Shown in pieces: positions 6,166-6,592 of a DNA stretch of 6,592 bases. Each line of letters begins with the position of its first letter. The stretch's first letter is position 1. The notes below the pieces were generated by a model. That model was not told the DNA's origin, made no database searches, and saw only the letters and a program-made list of their open reading frames with translations. This stretch comes from Chloroflexota bacterium (GTDB lineage Bacteria; Chloroflexota; Anaerolineae; Promineifilales; Promineifilaceae). Position numbers and translations under genes: made by a program. The DNA lies in the NCBI GenBank assembly GCA_020353135.1, contig CP070688.1, positions 937,059-943,650 of the forward strand, written 5' to 3'.

Positions 6166-6267
6166 ATCGATGATGGTTCGGATGAGTTCCAGCACCGCAT
6201 CGAAACCCTGTTCGGCGATCTGCTCCAGTAATTCGTCCGGTAAGGTACAATTAGCTTCGTAGGTTAT
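6166..6267 (-). pseudogene. IS256-family transposase, N-terminal remnant with lost start codon
   Basis: Minus strand, reading TYEANCTLPDELLEQIAEQG then FDAVLELIRTIID, the typical opening of an IS256-family (MULE-type, DDE) transposase. A good AGGAG (6275-6279) lies 7 nt before the codon where ATG is expected, but that codon is ATA (6265-6267), so the start is apparently mutated. After IID the family sequence (normally an A-M-R-x-E-R-Q-like stretch) is replaced by LLDPDRKMGDIGKK and a stop. Only about 34 of roughly 400 codons remain, with no catalytic residues. It faces the istA-like fragment, so one element probably inserted into or recombined with the other. Confidence 0.75.
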
Positions 6268-6293
6268 TGTGCTTCTCCTACAGGTTGACTTTG

Positions 6294-6308
6294 TCGGGTC
6301 TAACCCGA
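6294..6308. repeat. Small 6-bp inverted repeat between the kinase gene and the IS256 remnant
   Basis: TCGGGT-CTA-ACCCGA. It lies about 70 nt after the kinase stop codon (minus strand) and just upstream of the IS256 fragment. It could be a weak terminator for the kinase gene, but no U-tract follows, or part of the IS end. Confidence 0.3.
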
Positions 6309-6376
6309 GGATACACAATGGCCTACTTGCCATCCAATGAAGATTATTGAAGCGAATTTACACTATCGAATCAGAC

Positions 6377-6592
6377 TTAATCGTCAAGACTTTCAGCGAT
6401 TCGTATCGCTTCCTGCATAAGCCTAGGCACATCAAGGCTTGTCGGCAGCCGAGCACCTTGATATTGAATAACGTCACCGGCAACGACATTTCCGACGGCG
6501 AGCGCCTTGCGTACAGAGAGACCCTTCATTCTGGCCACGAGGAACGCCGCAAGGAAATTATCTCCTGCTCCCGTGGAATCTACCGCTTCAAT
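6377..6592 (-). CDS. PfkB-family carbohydrate kinase, C-terminal part (cut by window edge)
   Basis: Seventy-one C-terminal residues plus the TAA stop (6377-6379); the 5' part lies beyond the window. It contains the PfkB signature 2, VDSTGAGDNFLAAFL, where GAGD forms the anion hole and its Asp (codon 6560-6562) is the catalytic base. KALAVGNVVAG follows, forming the helix that lines the ATP site, then a short end QGARLPTSLDVPRLMQEA typical of ribokinase-like enzymes. It phosphorylates a sugar or nucleoside using ATP in the cytoplasm. The substrate (ribose, fructose, 2-keto-3-deoxygluconate or other) cannot be told because the sugar-binding N-terminal half is missing. The reading frame shows no damage. 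Confidence 0.9.
   Translation of the reverse strand: MEAVDSTGAGDNFLAAFLVARMKGLSVRKALAVGNVVAGDVIQYQGARLPTSLDVPRLMQEAIRIAESLDD

Larger units (their letters stand above)
5757..6376. other. Gene-poor region with repeat R2 and transposase remnants (620 bp)
   Basis: No intact gene. Contents in order: repeat R2 (5802-5896); about 110 bp with nothing recognised; a hairpin and IS21-like istA start (6008-6115); about 50 bp of unassigned junction (6116-6165); an inverted IS256-family transposase start (6166-6267); and a small hairpin (6294-6308). The last ~70 bp before the kinase gene show nothing clear. Confidence 0.7.

Noticed and set aside
6038..6262. A complete 74-residue plus-strand gene
   Set aside because: Only the first ~26 residues look like a protein family; the rest is antisense to the IS256 remnant, so it is treated as a truncated gene.

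Overview
The window looks like chromosomal DNA of a Chloroflexota bacterium (Anaerolineae- or Caldilineae-like). This rests on three things: an AfsR-like BTAD / NB-ARC / TPR regulator architecture that is common in that phylum, a moderately GC-rich composition, and transposase remnants resembling families frequent there. The assignment is inference; there is no rRNA or other marker gene.

Left part (1-3661): two divergent genes share an intergenic region of about 200 bp. On the minus strand (3-356) is a 117-residue exported peptide with a signal peptide and six 10-residue repeats of the type SVNWNR(P/S)GPE, ending in NWN. On the plus strand (557-3661) is a 1034-residue signal-transduction ATPase regulator: winged helix, BTAD, NB-ARC ATPase and a long TPR array. 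A perfect extended -10 element (517-525) followed by a 15-nt perfect palindrome (535-549) lies just before its start codon. An exported repeat peptide divergent from a TPR-containing regulator is the most interesting arrangement here and could be a peptide-signalling pair. That is a hypothesis only.

Middle part (3662-5756): an intergenic stretch of 529 bp holds a strong 11-bp stem terminator-like hairpin, a second 7-1-7 palindrome and a degenerate repeat (R1). It is followed by a complete 521-residue amidase-signature enzyme with an intact Lys-Ser-Ser triad. A second degenerate copy of the repeat (R2) lies just after the amidase in the same orientation, so imperfect direct repeats flank the gene. 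In one minus-strand frame they translate to similar C-terminal peptides, so they may be remnants of paralogous genes.

Right part (5757-6592): a gene-poor graveyard of mobile-element pieces. It holds the first ~26 codons of an IS21 IstA-like transposase (plus strand, good ribosome binding site preceded by a hairpin). Facing it are the first ~34 codons of an IS256-family transposase (minus strand, start codon apparently ATG changed to ATA). The window ends inside the C-terminal part of a PfkB-family carbohydrate kinase on the minus strand. The amidase and the kinase have no evident functional link to the left-hand pair.
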